Of a stretch of DNA of 64,000 bases, positions 40,801 through 51,013 are shown piece after piece. Every line of letters begins with the position of its first letter. Position 1 is the stretch's first letter. This stretch comes from Candida dubliniensis CD36. Taxonomy: Eukaryota > Ascomycota > Pichiomycetes > Serinales > Debaryomycetaceae. A model generated the notes under the pieces. It worked only from the letters and a program-made list of their open reading frames with translations. It made no database searches and had not been told where the DNA came from. A program made the translations under genes and the position numbers. The stretch spans positions 1,145,501-1,209,500 of the forward strand of contig NC_012863.1 in assembly GCF_000026945.1 (NCBI RefSeq), written 5' to 3'.

Positions 40801-43800
40801 AATTGAAGGAACAAGAGTCCAAGAAAGTTGAATTGGAGGGACAGTTAAAAAATGCTACTGATTCCACCAATGAAAAAATCAAGGGATTAGAAGATGAATT
40901 AGAGACTATTAAAAAGTCAAACAAGGAAATTTCCATGCAAAATTCAGAATTAATACAAAAGTTAGAGAAAACTGAAAAGGATCTTGATACAAAAGATAAA
41001 GAGATCGATAAATTGAGAGCAGAGACCAAATCAAATATTGATAGTCTTAATTCAGAGATATCTAACTTGCAAGCAAAATTGAAGGAGACAGAAGACTCTC
41101 ATGCTAATACCAAGAATGAGCATTCTTTACTCTCTGAGAGTCTTGAAAAATTGAGAAAAGAGTATGAGAGTACCAAAACTTCATTGACAGCTAAGCTTTC
41201 AGCAAAGATTGACGAGCATAAAAAGGTCACTGATGAAATTGAAACCAAAACCAAACACATCTCAGATTTGCAACAGGAACATGCCAAACAAAAGTCACAG
41301 TATGAAAGTGAAAAAAATGATATCAAGTCCAATTTGGAAAATGCCACCAGGGAATTATCTGAAAATAAGGAAAAATTATCTAGCCTTGAAATTGAGAAAA
41401 ATAAATTGCAAACCAAACTCAAGACACAGGAAGAAAAAATTGATGATTTAGAAACTTCAGTGGCCATCTCTGAAGATAAATCAAAAAGTTTGAAACGTGA
41501 TATTGAAGATTTGAAACAAGAAAAGGGTAAATTAGAAAAAACTTTGGCAGAAAATGAGAAAACGATTTCGGAGAAAAAGGAACAATTGCAAGTTGTTAAT
41601 AACAAATATAAAGAGCTTGAAGCGTCTTTGAAAAAACTTTCCGAAACAAAGGAGAAAGAGGTAAGCGACCTAAATAGCCAATTAGATGCAGCAAAGTCTG
41701 ATCATGATTCCGAGCGTAAAAAATTGTCACAGTTAATTGAGGAAACAAAGTCGGAATCTGAGAAAAACACAGTTCAGTTGAAGGAACAAATTGAGAAACT
41801 CGAAGGTGAAAAAAAGAGAAAAGTTGGCGAGGTTCAATCTCAATTGGAATCTAAAACTGCAGATTTGGAAAAGATTAAAACTACACTTGACAAGGTTTTG
41901 AAAGAGAAAAGTGATAATGAAAAGGAAAACCAGGAATCAGTTGACACTTTGAAAACCGAAATTGAAAGTTTGAAGAAAGAGATTTCACTATTAGAAGAGC
42001 AGAAAAAGGATAATACCACTAAATGTAAAGAACTTGCTGATAAATTGGAAACTCAAACATCAAAATTGGATTCAGCCACAAAGGAATTAAAAAAGACCGA
42101 GTTAGAGTTGAAACAAGTAAGAGAAGAGTTAACTAACACTTCTTTAGAGTTAACACAAATCCAAGATAGAAACCAAAGTTTGACAGAAGAACATGAAAAG
42201 ACAAAAACTAATTTGGCCAAATCGTCAAAGGCTTTGGAAGTTTGTGAAAAAGAAAAATTGGAACTTGAAGACTCATTAAAATCAGTAAAAAGCAACCTCA
42301 AGAATTTTGAAAGCAAATATACTCAAGAAACCAATTCATTAAAAGATGAGGTAGAAGAGAAACAAAAAGAGATTGTTAACTTGCAAAACGAATTAAAAGA
42401 CAGGATCCTGGAAGTTGAAAAAGAAAGAGCTATGCTTAGTGAGAATTCTGAAACCGTCATTAAGGAATATAGTGACAAGATAAAGAGTTTAGAGAACAAG
42501 ATCAATGCAATAAAGGAAACTCATTCAAAAGAGATAACTAACCATAATGAACAGAAATCTTCTTTGAAAAAAGATATTGCCAAATTATCTCAAGATCATG
42601 AACTGGTACAAACTCAATTAGAGGATAAGGAGAATCAATTAAAGGAATTGAAAGCTAGCTTAGAAAAACATCATACCGAGTCAGTAACAAGTATTGAAGA
42701 AAAAAATAATCAAATAAAGGGACTATCAGATACAATCAAGTCATTGAAAGGTGAACTAAAGACAAGTGGTGATGCCTTACAACAATCTCAAAAGGATTGC
42801 AAAGCTTTAGAAAGTAAGAACACCAATGCTGAACAAAAGTTGGAGAAACAATTGGGAGAATTAGAAAAATTGAAATCAGATTTACAAACGGCAAATGAAA
42901 AATTAGCAGAAATCACACAAAGAGAAAGTAAATTGAAATCAGAACTTGAAACGGTGAAAAATAGTGGATTGTCTACAACTTCTGAACTTGCTGCATTAAC
43001 AGAGACAGTGAAATCTTTGGAAAAGGAGAACGAAGAATTAAAGTCTTTGTCAGGAAACAAAACAAAGGAGTTGGAAAATTACACTAAAAATTATAATGAC
43101 ATATCGGGAAAGCTTAAATCATTGACCGATGAGCTTAAAGAGAAGAGTAAAGAATTAGATGATTCGAAACAGAAATTGACTGAATTGGAAAATGATTTGT
43201 CTACCACTAAGAAGGAATTGGAAACTGAAAGGTCAAAAACCAGCAAATTTAAAGACCTCGAGGAAGGTAAGAACAAAGAAATTGTAAAATTCAGTAAAGA
43301 ATTGGAGCTATTAAAAAATGACGATAATGATGCCAAAAAAGAGCTACTGGAAAAAGTCGCCAAACTTGAGTCAGAAATTAAGACTTTATCTAAGGAATTG
43401 GAAGACAAAAAGTCGATTGTCAAACAATATGATGATTTGAAAGAACAAATAAAAGAAAAGGACGAGGAGCTACAGAAAGTTACAAATGAGCAATCTGCCG
43501 CCAAATTGAAATTAGATGAGTTAAAGAAAGATTTAAGTGGTGCATTGGCATTTAAAGATAAATTTGAAACAACTTCATCAAAGTTAACCCAATCTACTTC
43601 TGACTTGGAAGCAGCAAATAATAAAGTGAATACGTTGGTTAATGAAAAAGAAAAAGCCGAACAAGAATTAGAAAAGCTTACAAAACAATATACTGAACTT
43701 TCTAAACTGGTTGATGATAAAAATGCCGATTCCAATAAGATAAATTCTGACTTTGAAAAAGCTAACAAAAAAATAGGGGAACTTGAGACACAACTTGCTG

Positions 43801-44237
43801 AACTTACTAAAGAACTTGAAACCAATAAACTAGAATTGAAAGATCGTGAAAAATTAACTAGTGAATTCACTAGTTTGAGTAAATCACATGAAGAGTTCAA
43901 AATCAAATTAGACAATATTGAAAATGAAAAAAATGATCTTGCCAAATCACATGAAAAACTCAATATTGAACATGTCGAAACATCAAAGAAATTACAACAA
44001 GTTGAAGAAGAAAATGAGAAAATTACAACAAAATATGAATCTGAGATTAAGAAATTACAGGATAAACTTAAAAATTATGTTCCTAAATCTGATTTAGATG
44101 ATTTGATGTTGTTAATGTCTGATTTGGATGAAAAGAATAAAGCTTATAAAATTAGGTTGAAGAAATTAGGTGATGATGAGGTTTCAAGTGATGAAGAATC
44201 AGAGGAAGAATCAGAAGATGAAGATGAAGATGAGTAA
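37818..44237 (+). CDS. USO1: ER-Golgi vesicle tether Uso1 (p115 family)
   Basis: 2139 aa, longer than S. cerevisiae Uso1 (1790). Residues 1 to about 715 form the armadillo-like globular head, with the p115 signatures CNRLQHATMSSDRRSAVLGLK and SLLNWCLYINS. From about 735 to 2090 it is one continuous coiled coil rich in Lys, Glu, Leu and Ser with heptad spacing. The tail is very acidic (after DLDDLMLLMSDLDEKN). It tethers COPII vesicles to the Golgi through Ypt1. The long coiled coil produces many Ser/Phe-rich antisense open frames that are not genes. Three CTG codons in the first 17 would be Ser. The extra length lies in the coiled coil, suggesting internal expansion. The frame is intact throughout. 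Confidence 0.93.
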   Translation: MEYINNILGLLNQVQLVEEAIPTLCNRLQHATMSSDRRSAVLGLKSFSRQYRETVVEHGLRPLISTFKKDIDNPQIVKAILEALLILFIRGENDEDLTRGWISQQSRLQNGKYPSPLLMEDISLDQLSLWIADALIQDEEILRLLIENLSETNDYHAKLYTIQLLESLASSRGSRTKDCLLNIPTSMSVLCLLLQDSNEPVRNEAILLLMAVANDNFNIQKLVAFENTFETLFDIIAEEGGIRGSILVQDCLTLITNLLQFNASNQKFFLETQCVPRLASLLGEPVDETGDPDMLDENGFPDIPPPIVWTEQRIQNMIIALEICRLLVSEDTEYVAQNQDKLFQSGIHYILLKLVFSPLTENSVRSVALLTTGDAICGNPYIQFEFSKVDVPYMDPSLPTQIQPYDRPILVPLSLLNWCLYINSVHAFDIRVASAFCLNAYFKDNKDSKFAFLDDQIKSYTDPTYYTSLHKDEEQNENAINGNSVPTPFGNIFTTLMDYDADLKLNPYTAWFASLIMVNLFLDEPENKEIARNVKTGDEEAGEEVMNSIQAMSGLLVTTLEYKDQRIAMGYLMLLTIWLYEDFDAVNDFLSDQSIVKSILAFLSNNSSDQNVLVHGMATILLGVCYEFSSKDSPLPRSDLHALLVKGLGKDNYSLKVKQFRSNPVFADFEEALTLTFSQDETGLPTVYFTDVYVNLVKDNFLRIKRSLFHDPSSEPRGKISYELFEELDMKVLNLSKELQTEKDNAESNDKELNDKIEKLTDLSSKLETKLEEKEKELTKIHEDHKLLNEKFLATTNSLSAVKASKKEFETASQKYQKELQEALKKGNTSEGILKQLKEKLDSTEQAKKKLEDGINNMTRDLFHLKKLKSEAESQIKQREREFKVLSSEYENAKKDYELQISNLNKSNNEFKQKINELSKKIESLNEDNKSNTRQLEEKLRDTEENNEHLMDKLRSESVAYNELKKAKSVSEEETTKAKEELEALTTKIDNLEKELKEQESKKVELEGQLKNATDSTNEKIKGLEDELETIKKSNKEISMQNSELIQKLEKTEKDLDTKDKEIDKLRAETKSNIDSLNSEISNLQAKLKETEDSHANTKNEHSLLSESLEKLRKEYESTKTSLTAKLSAKIDEHKKVTDEIETKTKHISDLQQEHAKQKSQYESEKNDIKSNLENATRELSENKEKLSSLEIEKNKLQTKLKTQEEKIDDLETSVAISEDKSKSLKRDIEDLKQEKGKLEKTLAENEKTISEKKEQLQVVNNKYKELEASLKKLSETKEKEVSDLNSQLDAAKSDHDSERKKLSQLIEETKSESEKNTVQLKEQIEKLEGEKKRKVGEVQSQLESKTADLEKIKTTLDKVLKEKSDNEKENQESVDTLKTEIESLKKEISLLEEQKKDNTTKCKELADKLETQTSKLDSATKELKKTELELKQVREELTNTSLELTQIQDRNQSLTEEHEKTKTNLAKSSKALEVCEKEKLELEDSLKSVKSNLKNFESKYTQETNSLKDEVEEKQKEIVNLQNELKDRILEVEKERAMLSENSETVIKEYSDKIKSLENKINAIKETHSKEITNHNEQKSSLKKDIAKLSQDHELVQTQLEDKENQLKELKASLEKHHTESVTSIEEKNNQIKGLSDTIKSLKGELKTSGDALQQSQKDCKALESKNTNAEQKLEKQLGELEKLKSDLQTANEKLAEITQRESKLKSELETVKNSGLSTTSELAALTETVKSLEKENEELKSLSGNKTKELENYTKNYNDISGKLKSLTDELKEKSKELDDSKQKLTELENDLSTTKKELETERSKTSKFKDLEEGKNKEIVKFSKELELLKNDDNDAKKELLEKVAKLESEIKTLSKELEDKKSIVKQYDDLKEQIKEKDEELQKVTNEQSAAKLKLDELKKDLSGALAFKDKFETTSSKLTQSTSDLEAANNKVNTLVNEKEKAEQELEKLTKQYTELSKLVDDKNADSNKINSDFEKANKKIGELETQLAELTKELETNKLELKDREKLTSEFTSLSKSHEEFKIKLDNIENEKNDLAKSHEKLNIEHVETSKKLQQVEEENEKITTKYESEIKKLQDKLKNYVPKSDLDDLMLLMSDLDEKNKAYKIRLKKLGDDEVSSDEESEEESEDEDEDE

Positions 44238-44603
44238 CCTTACCTACTTGAATATAGAATAATGAATAACATGTTTAGTCAATAATGGTTTCGATTTTTT
44301 ATGTAACCCTAAACCTACTTCCCACGGAATTATTTGTAGTTTTGTTACCTTAACAACCTTTCCCAATAAAGAAATATAAGATTTAATGAAGATTCAATCA
44401 ATTGAAACGTAAAAACGTAAAACCATAAAATGCAAAACGTTAAAAAAAAAAAAAACAGGGCACTCGATGCAATGAATTTATAAAAAGACAATGAATGAAT
44501 GAATGAAAAAAAAAAAAAAAGAATTCAAAAAATTTCAAACACCGATTCCTACCAATTGCAAAAAAACTATTCTCTCTTCCTTCCTTGTTTGGTACTATAA
44601 TCG
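44238..44603. other. USO1 3' flank / ABZ1 upstream region
   Basis: 366 bp. Holds an AAAACGT-type repeat around 44405-44440, A tracts at 44442-44454 and 44507-44520, and a GAAT run (44491-44505). No recognised regulatory site. Confidence 0.5.
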
Positions 44604-46952
44604 ATGATTCTTCTTATTGATTCATACGATTCTTTTACTAATAATCTTGCACATTTATTAAAAGAAAGTACTGGGCAAGAAGTAATAACTATTCATAATG
44701 ATTCATTCACCCCTAATGAATATGAAACTTTTTATAGTCAATATCTTCCATTATTTCAATTCATAGTTATTGGTCCAGGACCAGGTCATCCAGCAATTAA
44801 ATCGGATATTGGAATAATCAGCTGGTTAATTAAAAAATTTCAACAACAAGATCAAAAAGAGGGTGTTGATAATGTTGTGGTACCAATTTTAGGAATTTGT
44901 CTTGGATTTCAAAGTTTATGTTATGAATTTGGTAATGAAGTATCAAGATTACAAAAAGTTAAACATGGTCAAATATATGATATTTATCCTGTTAGTAAAA
45001 ATGAATTATTTCCTGATGGTGAATCATTTGGAAGTGTTAGATATCATTCATTATTTGTTGAGGAGAATATTAATGGGGAAATTATCCCACTAGCATATTG
45101 TTATGAACCATTGGGGAACGATAAGGGGAACAATGGTGATAATAAAATTTTGATGGCGATGAAACATAAAAAATTCCCATTTTATGGAGTTCAATATCAT
45201 CCGGAATCTATATGTTCATCTAAAGGTTCAGATTTGATTAAAAATTTTAGTAATATAGCCAAGCAATACAATGAGACGTATAGAAGAAATGCATTTAAAC
45301 AAAACAAAATATCAAATTGGTTAGATAATCATGCAGTTCATGAAGATTATTTAATTAAAGATGGTAAATTTATTTCAAATGATTTACATAATATTCATTT
45401 CGAGAAATTACAATTGGATAAAGAAATATTACCCATTGATGTATGTGATTATTTTTACCATCAAAAGAATAATGATAATTGCGATTTCATATTATTAAAT
45501 TCAGCATCAATACCTGGTGAATGGTCAATTATTGGATTACCAACTATGGGGAAAAGTGAGATTATTACTCATTCAGTAGATGATGAGAATCATATTTATT
45601 TATCACAATTTGGATCTAAAACTATTGAAAAACAAAAGCTAGATGATTCCCAAACAGTTTGGAATTTCATTGCTAACCGAATGCAAAATGCATATATATC
45701 ACGTGAAACAATAAAACTGAGAATAGGAAATGATTATGGCGATCGTGAATTACCATTTTGGGGAGGATATATGGGTTTAGTTTCATATGAAGAAGGTCAA
45801 CATGTGATAATCAACAAGGTATCCAATATTTGCAGAAGTGAAACAACCACTCCAGATTTAAAAATGATATTTATTTCCAGGTTCATAGCCTTTGATCACG
45901 TGACAAAGAATTGGTTTGTTGTGGCTATTAATGACAGTGATAATAGTAGTTGGGGGCAAGAGATCATAATTGATTTACATAAAGTTGGCAAAATCAACCT
46001 TGCTAATATTCCAGATTCTGTCAACAAGTTAGCTGCAGAAGGGGATCTGGATTTAATTGATTTTGAATTACCAAGTCGTGATATTTATAAGAAACAATTT
46101 AATCAATGTCAAGAATATCTTCATTCGGGAGATTCTTATGAATTATGTCTCACGACGCAACTGAAAATCCATTTACCCCGGTATATAAAGCCATGGGATA
46201 TATATAAAGTATTGACTCTTCATAAGAATCCTTCACCATTTTCATGTTTTATGGATTTTGATGATTGCTGTTTGATATCGTCATCTCCAGAAAGATTTTT
46301 ATCCTGGAAAGATGATGACACCCAAGGTACTGGTGGTGGTGGTGGTAACAAAATTGTTCAACTTAGACCTATCAAGGGGACAGTTAAAAACACTGATGAA
46401 GTGACACATGAAATGGCTACCAAGATACTTAAAACACCGAAAGAAATGGGGGAAAATCTTATGATTGTTGATTTGATTAGACATGATTTATATCAATTTA
46501 CTGATGATGTTGAAGTTTCACAATTAATGGCGGTTGAAGAATACAAGACAGTTTTCCAATTGGTTAGTGTTATCCAGGGGAAACTTTATAAACAAGGATA
46601 TCATGGAATTGATCTTTTACATAGATCATTACCACCAGGATCAATGACTGGTGCACCAAAGAAAAGATCAGTAGAATTATTACAAGATATCGAAGCGATG
46701 CAAAAAAATTTTGTTGGAGGTAGAAGAGGCATTTATAGTGGAGTTGTTGGATATTGGTCAATAACTGATGATTCTGATTGGTCAGTTATTATAAGATCAG
46801 TGTTCCATTATTATAATGATAAGGAAAATAATTCCACAACCAAGCTTTGGAGAATTGGAGCTGGTGGGGCAATCACGGTTTTAAGTGATGTAGATGATGA
46901 ATGGGAGGAAATGATGTTAAAGTTGACTAGTGCATTACAAGCATTCAAATAG
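44604..46952 (+). CDS. ABZ1: Aminodeoxychorismate synthase (PabA-PabB fusion)
   Basis: 782 aa, matching S. cerevisiae Abz1 (787). The N-terminal class-I glutamine amidotransferase (about 1-225) has GPGPGHP, the nucleophile Cys99 in LGICLGFQ and the HPES motif. The C-terminal chorismate-binding domain has PIKGT with Lys591, the lysine typical of aminodeoxychorismate rather than anthranilate synthase. It also has IVDLIRHDL, PPGSMTGAPKKRS and GAGGAITVLSD. It makes 4-amino-4-deoxychorismate, the precursor of p-aminobenzoate for folate synthesis, in the cytosol. All catalytic motifs are intact. It is the first of five consecutive plus-strand genes here (with XKS1, the mitochondrial gene and LYS1) after USO1, with no functional link apparent. 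Confidence 0.95.
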   Translation: MILLIDSYDSFTNNLAHLLKESTGQEVITIHNDSFTPNEYETFYSQYLPLFQFIVIGPGPGHPAIKSDIGIISWLIKKFQQQDQKEGVDNVVVPILGICLGFQSLCYEFGNEVSRLQKVKHGQIYDIYPVSKNELFPDGESFGSVRYHSLFVEENINGEIIPLAYCYEPLGNDKGNNGDNKILMAMKHKKFPFYGVQYHPESICSSKGSDLIKNFSNIAKQYNETYRRNAFKQNKISNWLDNHAVHEDYLIKDGKFISNDLHNIHFEKLQLDKEILPIDVCDYFYHQKNNDNCDFILLNSASIPGEWSIIGLPTMGKSEIITHSVDDENHIYLSQFGSKTIEKQKLDDSQTVWNFIANRMQNAYISRETIKLRIGNDYGDRELPFWGGYMGLVSYEEGQHVIINKVSNICRSETTTPDLKMIFISRFIAFDHVTKNWFVVAINDSDNSSWGQEIIIDLHKVGKINLANIPDSVNKLAAEGDLDLIDFELPSRDIYKKQFNQCQEYLHSGDSYELCLTTQLKIHLPRYIKPWDIYKVLTLHKNPSPFSCFMDFDDCCLISSSPERFLSWKDDDTQGTGGGGGNKIVQLRPIKGTVKNTDEVTHEMATKILKTPKEMGENLMIVDLIRHDLYQFTDDVEVSQLMAVEEYKTVFQLVSVIQGKLYKQGYHGIDLLHRSLPPGSMTGAPKKRSVELLQDIEAMQKNFVGGRRGIYSGVVGYWSITDDSDWSVIIRSVFHYYNDKENNSTTKLWRIGAGGAITVLSDVDDEWEEMMLKLTSALQAFK

Positions 46953-47385
46953 AAATATAGATTTATACAAAAATTGTCTGTAAATAGGAAAAGAAGAGAA
47001 ACTAGCTTAAGATATTTATTGTGCTTAGAAAAAAGTCAACTCAATAAACCACCTCACGTAAGAACAATCTCTATATAACTTTTATGGAGTTAAACACTTT
47101 TTATTGCTATTGTTGGATGGGTAATTGATGTTTGATTGGTCTTTTGCTTTCGGATCAACCTGACAATTTTTAATTGTTGCTTCAGTTTGCGATTGTTCCG
47201 ATTGATTGCTCACGCCATTACACAAAAACTCCGAAGTCATTCTCCATTCTTCATTCTTCATTCAATCAACTTCTTATATAAAATCTTACCAATATTCCCA
47301 TCCATTTCTTTCGTTATATAAACATTTCTTTTACATTCATTTCTAAGTATTATCATTCACTTTTCTTCTTTTCCAGATTATCATT
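46953..47385. other. XKS1: ABZ1 3' flank and XKS1 promoter
   Basis: 433 bp. TGTAAATA occurs at 46979-46986 in the ABZ1 3' region. A TATA box (TATATAAAA, 47275-47283) lies 103 bp before the XKS1 ATG, followed by a CT/T-rich leader. Confidence 0.55.
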
Positions 47386-49260
47386 ATGACCGATTATTCT
47401 AATTCAAAACCATTATTTTTAGGATTTGATTTATCAACTCAACAATTAAAAATTATCATCACTAATGAAAATCTTACTCCCTTAAATACTTATAATGTTG
47501 AATTTGATTCTCAATTCAAATCCAAATATAAAGATATCAATAAAGGGGTAATCACTGGCGATGATGGAGAAGTTATAAGCCCCGTGGCTATGTGGTTAGA
47601 TGCTATTAATTATGTTTTCGATGAAATGAAAAAAGATAAATTCCCTTTTAATAAAGTTCTGGGGATTAGTGGATCATGCCAACAACATGGATCAGTTTAT
47701 TGGAGTGAAAAAGCCAATGAATTATTAAATGATTTGAACCCTTCGCAAGAATTATCAACACAATTACAAGATGCATTTTCATGGGGGTATTCACCCAATT
47801 GGCAAGATCATTCAACAGTAAAAGAAGCAGAAGAATTCCATAAAGCCATTGGTAAAGAACATTTAGCAGAAATTACTGGATCTAGAGCTCATTTAAGGTT
47901 CACCGGATTACAAATTAGAAAATTTGTCACGAGATCTCATAGTAAAGAATATAAATCAACTTCAAGGATTTCTTTAGTATCATCATTTGTTACAAGTATT
48001 TTATTGGGAGAAATTGCTCAATTAGAAGAAAGTGATGCTTGTGGAATGAATCTTTATGATATTCAAAAGAGTCAATACGATGAAGAATTATTGGCATTAG
48101 CTGCTGGTGTACACCCTGAGATTGATAATGTTTCTAAAGAAGATCCTAAATATAAGAAATCAATTGATCAACTTAAACAAAAATTAGGAGAAATTTCACC
48201 CATAACATACAAATCATCAGGTAAAATTTCAAAATATTTTGTTGATACTTATGGATTCAATTCTAATTGTAAAATTTATTCATTTACTGGAGATAATTTG
48301 GCAACAATTTTATCATTACCTTTACAACATAATGATTGTTTAATTTCATTAGGTACTTCAACCACAGTATTGATTATTACTAGTAATTATGAACCATCAT
48401 CACAATATCATCTTTTTAAGCATCCTACATTACCTGATCATTATATGGGTATGCTTTGTTATTGTAATGGATCTTTGGCTAGAGAAAAAGCTCGTGATCA
48501 AGTAAATGCAAAACATAATATATCAGATAAGAAAAGTTGGGATAAATTTAATGAAATTTTGGATAATAATAAAGATTTCAATGGGAAATTAGGGATTTAT
48601 TTCCCCTTGGGAGAAATCATTCCCCAAGCACCAGCACAAACTATTAGAGCAGTGTTGGAAGATAATGGGGAAATAACTCCTTGTGAATTAGATAGTCATG
48701 GATTTACTGTTGATGATGATGCTTCAGCAATTGTTGATTCTCAAACTTTGAGTTGTCGATTAAGAGCAGGTCCAATGTTAAGCAAGTCGTCATCATCCAA
48801 CACTACATCTTCAAAGAAAAATGGTAATGAGAAAACTAACACTTCTAAGGAGTTGAAACAATTGTATGATAATTTGGTGAATAAATTTGGAGAATTATCT
48901 ACTGATGGTAAAAAACAATCATTTGAATCATTAATAGCAAGACCCAATAGATGTTATTATGTTGGTGGTGCTTCTAATAATACTAGTATAATCAAGAAGA
49001 TGGGATCAATTTTTGGTCCTATCAATGGTAATTATAAAGTAGAAATTCCAAATGCTTGTGCTTTAGGTGGTGCTTATAAAGCTAGTTGGTCATATAAATG
49101 TGAATTAGAAAATAAAATGATTAGTTATGATGAATATATTGGTAAATTATTTGATACTAATGATGAATTAGAAAGTTTTAAAGTTGATGATAAATGGGAA
49201 GAATATTTCACTGGAGTTGGTATGTTAGCCAAAATGGAAGAAACATTGTTAAAACAATAG
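47386..49260 (+). CDS. XKS1: Xylulokinase (FGGY family)
   Basis: 624 aa; S. cerevisiae Xks1 is 600. The first FGGY fold starts with FLGFDLSTQQLKIIIT, an ATPase-type phosphate-binding motif. ISGSCQQHGSVYW and WGYSPNWQDHST (with the likely catalytic Asp of the family) follow. The second half has FTGDNLATILSLPL with LISLGTSTTV, and a C-terminal VGGASNNTSI with ALGGAYKASW. It phosphorylates D-xylulose to feed the pentose phosphate pathway. A Ser/Asn/Lys-rich insertion at about 464-485 accounts for the extra length. A good TATA box lies upstream, which suits regulated expression. D-ribulose kinase is the main alternative, but the length and motifs favour xylulokinase. Confidence 0.92.
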   Translation: MTDYSNSKPLFLGFDLSTQQLKIIITNENLTPLNTYNVEFDSQFKSKYKDINKGVITGDDGEVISPVAMWLDAINYVFDEMKKDKFPFNKVLGISGSCQQHGSVYWSEKANELLNDLNPSQELSTQLQDAFSWGYSPNWQDHSTVKEAEEFHKAIGKEHLAEITGSRAHLRFTGLQIRKFVTRSHSKEYKSTSRISLVSSFVTSILLGEIAQLEESDACGMNLYDIQKSQYDEELLALAAGVHPEIDNVSKEDPKYKKSIDQLKQKLGEISPITYKSSGKISKYFVDTYGFNSNCKIYSFTGDNLATILSLPLQHNDCLISLGTSTTVLIITSNYEPSSQYHLFKHPTLPDHYMGMLCYCNGSLAREKARDQVNAKHNISDKKSWDKFNEILDNNKDFNGKLGIYFPLGEIIPQAPAQTIRAVLEDNGEITPCELDSHGFTVDDDASAIVDSQTLSCRLRAGPMLSKSSSSNTTSSKKNGNEKTNTSKELKQLYDNLVNKFGELSTDGKKQSFESLIARPNRCYYVGGASNNTSIIKKMGSIFGPINGNYKVEIPNACALGGAYKASWSYKCELENKMISYDEYIGKLFDTNDELESFKVDDKWEEYFTGVGMLAKMEETLLKQ

Positions 49261-49491
49261 AGGAAGGAAGTTCTTCTCCTACTTGTATTTAGAATTTAGA
49301 TAGATATTTAGAAGATTGTTTAGTTTAATTATATAAACTTAGAAGGATTATGAACATTCAAAAAAGATGTTGATGGTGAATATTTTTTAGTTGCTACCAA
49401 ATTGCCCTTTTGAAAAAAAAAAAAAAAAAATTGATCATCAGAATTAATTTCCCATTATCAACAACTATACTTCTAATAATAACAATTAAAA

Positions 49492-50967
49492 ATGCTTAGA
49501 AGTCAAAGAACCCTTCTAAAAAGATCATCATTCTATCTGAATAGAAGATTTTCTACATTATTAACTACCAAACCCATTGAAAAATTAACTATTGAAGATT
49601 TATCTCAACCATCAATCAATCAACATGATGTAATTGGTCGATTAAAATTAATTGAATCAATACAAAATACACCAACTTTATCAACTAATAATCGGAACCA
49701 ATTATTAGAATTTTTAATTCCAAATTTTTCGTTTTATTTTAAATTACCTCAACATATCATTAAACAAGAAGTTTTACATCGATTAATTCAATTAAATCCT
49801 GGTAGAGTTCATAGTACTTTGGATTTATATAATAATCATCGTAATGAAATTCAAGATTATATGATCAATGATATTTTAAATAAATTAATTCATGGAGAGA
49901 AGAAGAACATTACTACAGAAGAAGAAAAAGGGACTGATAATATTGATTTGAATAATATTATTCAAATTGTTAATGATTATCAACATTTACAATTTGATCA
50001 ATTATTGATTGAATTATTTTATAAATTGATTGATAACAATGATAATGAATTGATTGTTGAATTAATAAATTCTGGAATATTAAATGGTGAAATAATATTA
50101 AAGGAAATGATTTCACAGGGTAATATCAAGACAAGTTCTATTTCTACTAAATTTGCATTTATTACAATATTCAATCAATTATTTATAAATAATCCAAAAT
50201 CTATTGATTATCAAATTTATACTATTGTATTGAATTTGTTAAATTTCGGTGATTCCCATAAACAGTTGTTAGATGTTATATCCAAATATACCACCACCAG
50301 GACAATATCAACAAGTAATGAAATTTTACAGTTTGTTATAGATTCAAAACTTGATGAAATCCCAGAAGCAATTAACCTAAGACAAACATTATTAGAAATC
50401 TATGGTATTAAACAACAAGATAATGATAAGGCATTAAAGAAATATTTTTATTATGAAACTCATGTTAAGACCAATATTGAACACATTCGTTTTATTATGG
50501 TGAAAATATTCAGTTATTTAGCCATAAAACAAAACAATGAAATTTGGAATCAAGTGGCACAACTGATGATTAACCCAGAATTAACCATTAAAACATTACA
50601 ATTATTAATTATTGGTAAAAGTTTTTTCAATATTGATTCAGGATTATCAATATATAATGATTATATTCAAAATGTATCTTCACAAATCAATCCTGAAACT
50701 AAAAAATCATCCAAGGGATTATTAACTGAATCAATAATATTAGGATTTTTAATCAACAATGATCGTGAATTTGCATCATTAATATTTGAAAAAGCTATAG
50801 AGAATCAAATAATTGTTGATGAGTTAGAAATTAGTCAAATCAAAAAATTATTTAAAACTTATAGTGATTGCTTTATTGATAATGAGGTTTGGGAAGATAA
50901 TGCTCAATTAAAAATGATAAATGTTGCTTTGGAGTATATTGAAAACATTGATTCCATAAAGTATTGA
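49492..50967 (+). CDS. Unrecognised mitochondrial helical protein
   Basis: 491 aa. The first ~25 residues are rich in Arg, Ser and Leu without acidic residues and read as a mitochondrial presequence, ending near RRFSTLL (RFS is a typical processing context). The rest is Asn/Ile/Leu-rich and helical, resembling yeast mitochondrial RNA- or translation-factor proteins that carry divergent PPR-like repeats, but I see no clear repeat register. A TGTAAATA element 47 nt after the stop fits the Puf3 class of mitochondrial mRNAs. Candidates include Aep- or Atp22-type gene-specific factors. I cannot choose, so no symbol is given. It is followed by LYS1 on the same strand after 617 bp. Confidence 0.75.
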   Translation: MLRSQRTLLKRSSFYLNRRFSTLLTTKPIEKLTIEDLSQPSINQHDVIGRLKLIESIQNTPTLSTNNRNQLLEFLIPNFSFYFKLPQHIIKQEVLHRLIQLNPGRVHSTLDLYNNHRNEIQDYMINDILNKLIHGEKKNITTEEEKGTDNIDLNNIIQIVNDYQHLQFDQLLIELFYKLIDNNDNELIVELINSGILNGEIILKEMISQGNIKTSSISTKFAFITIFNQLFINNPKSIDYQIYTIVLNLLNFGDSHKQLLDVISKYTTTRTISTSNEILQFVIDSKLDEIPEAINLRQTLLEIYGIKQQDNDKALKKYFYYETHVKTNIEHIRFIMVKIFSYLAIKQNNEIWNQVAQLMINPELTIKTLQLLIIGKSFFNIDSGLSIYNDYIQNVSSQINPETKKSSKGLLTESIILGFLINNDREFASLIFEKAIENQIIVDELEISQIKKLFKTYSDCFIDNEVWEDNAQLKMINVALEYIENIDSIKY

Positions 50968-51013
50968 GAAAAGTAATGAGGTCTACCCACAGAAGAATTT
51001 ATTTAGAGTAATT

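Noticed and set aside
40505..43963. Ser/Phe/Leu-rich antisense frames inside USO1
   Set aside because: Complement of Lys/Glu-rich coiled-coil codons; such shadows are expected and have no domain content.
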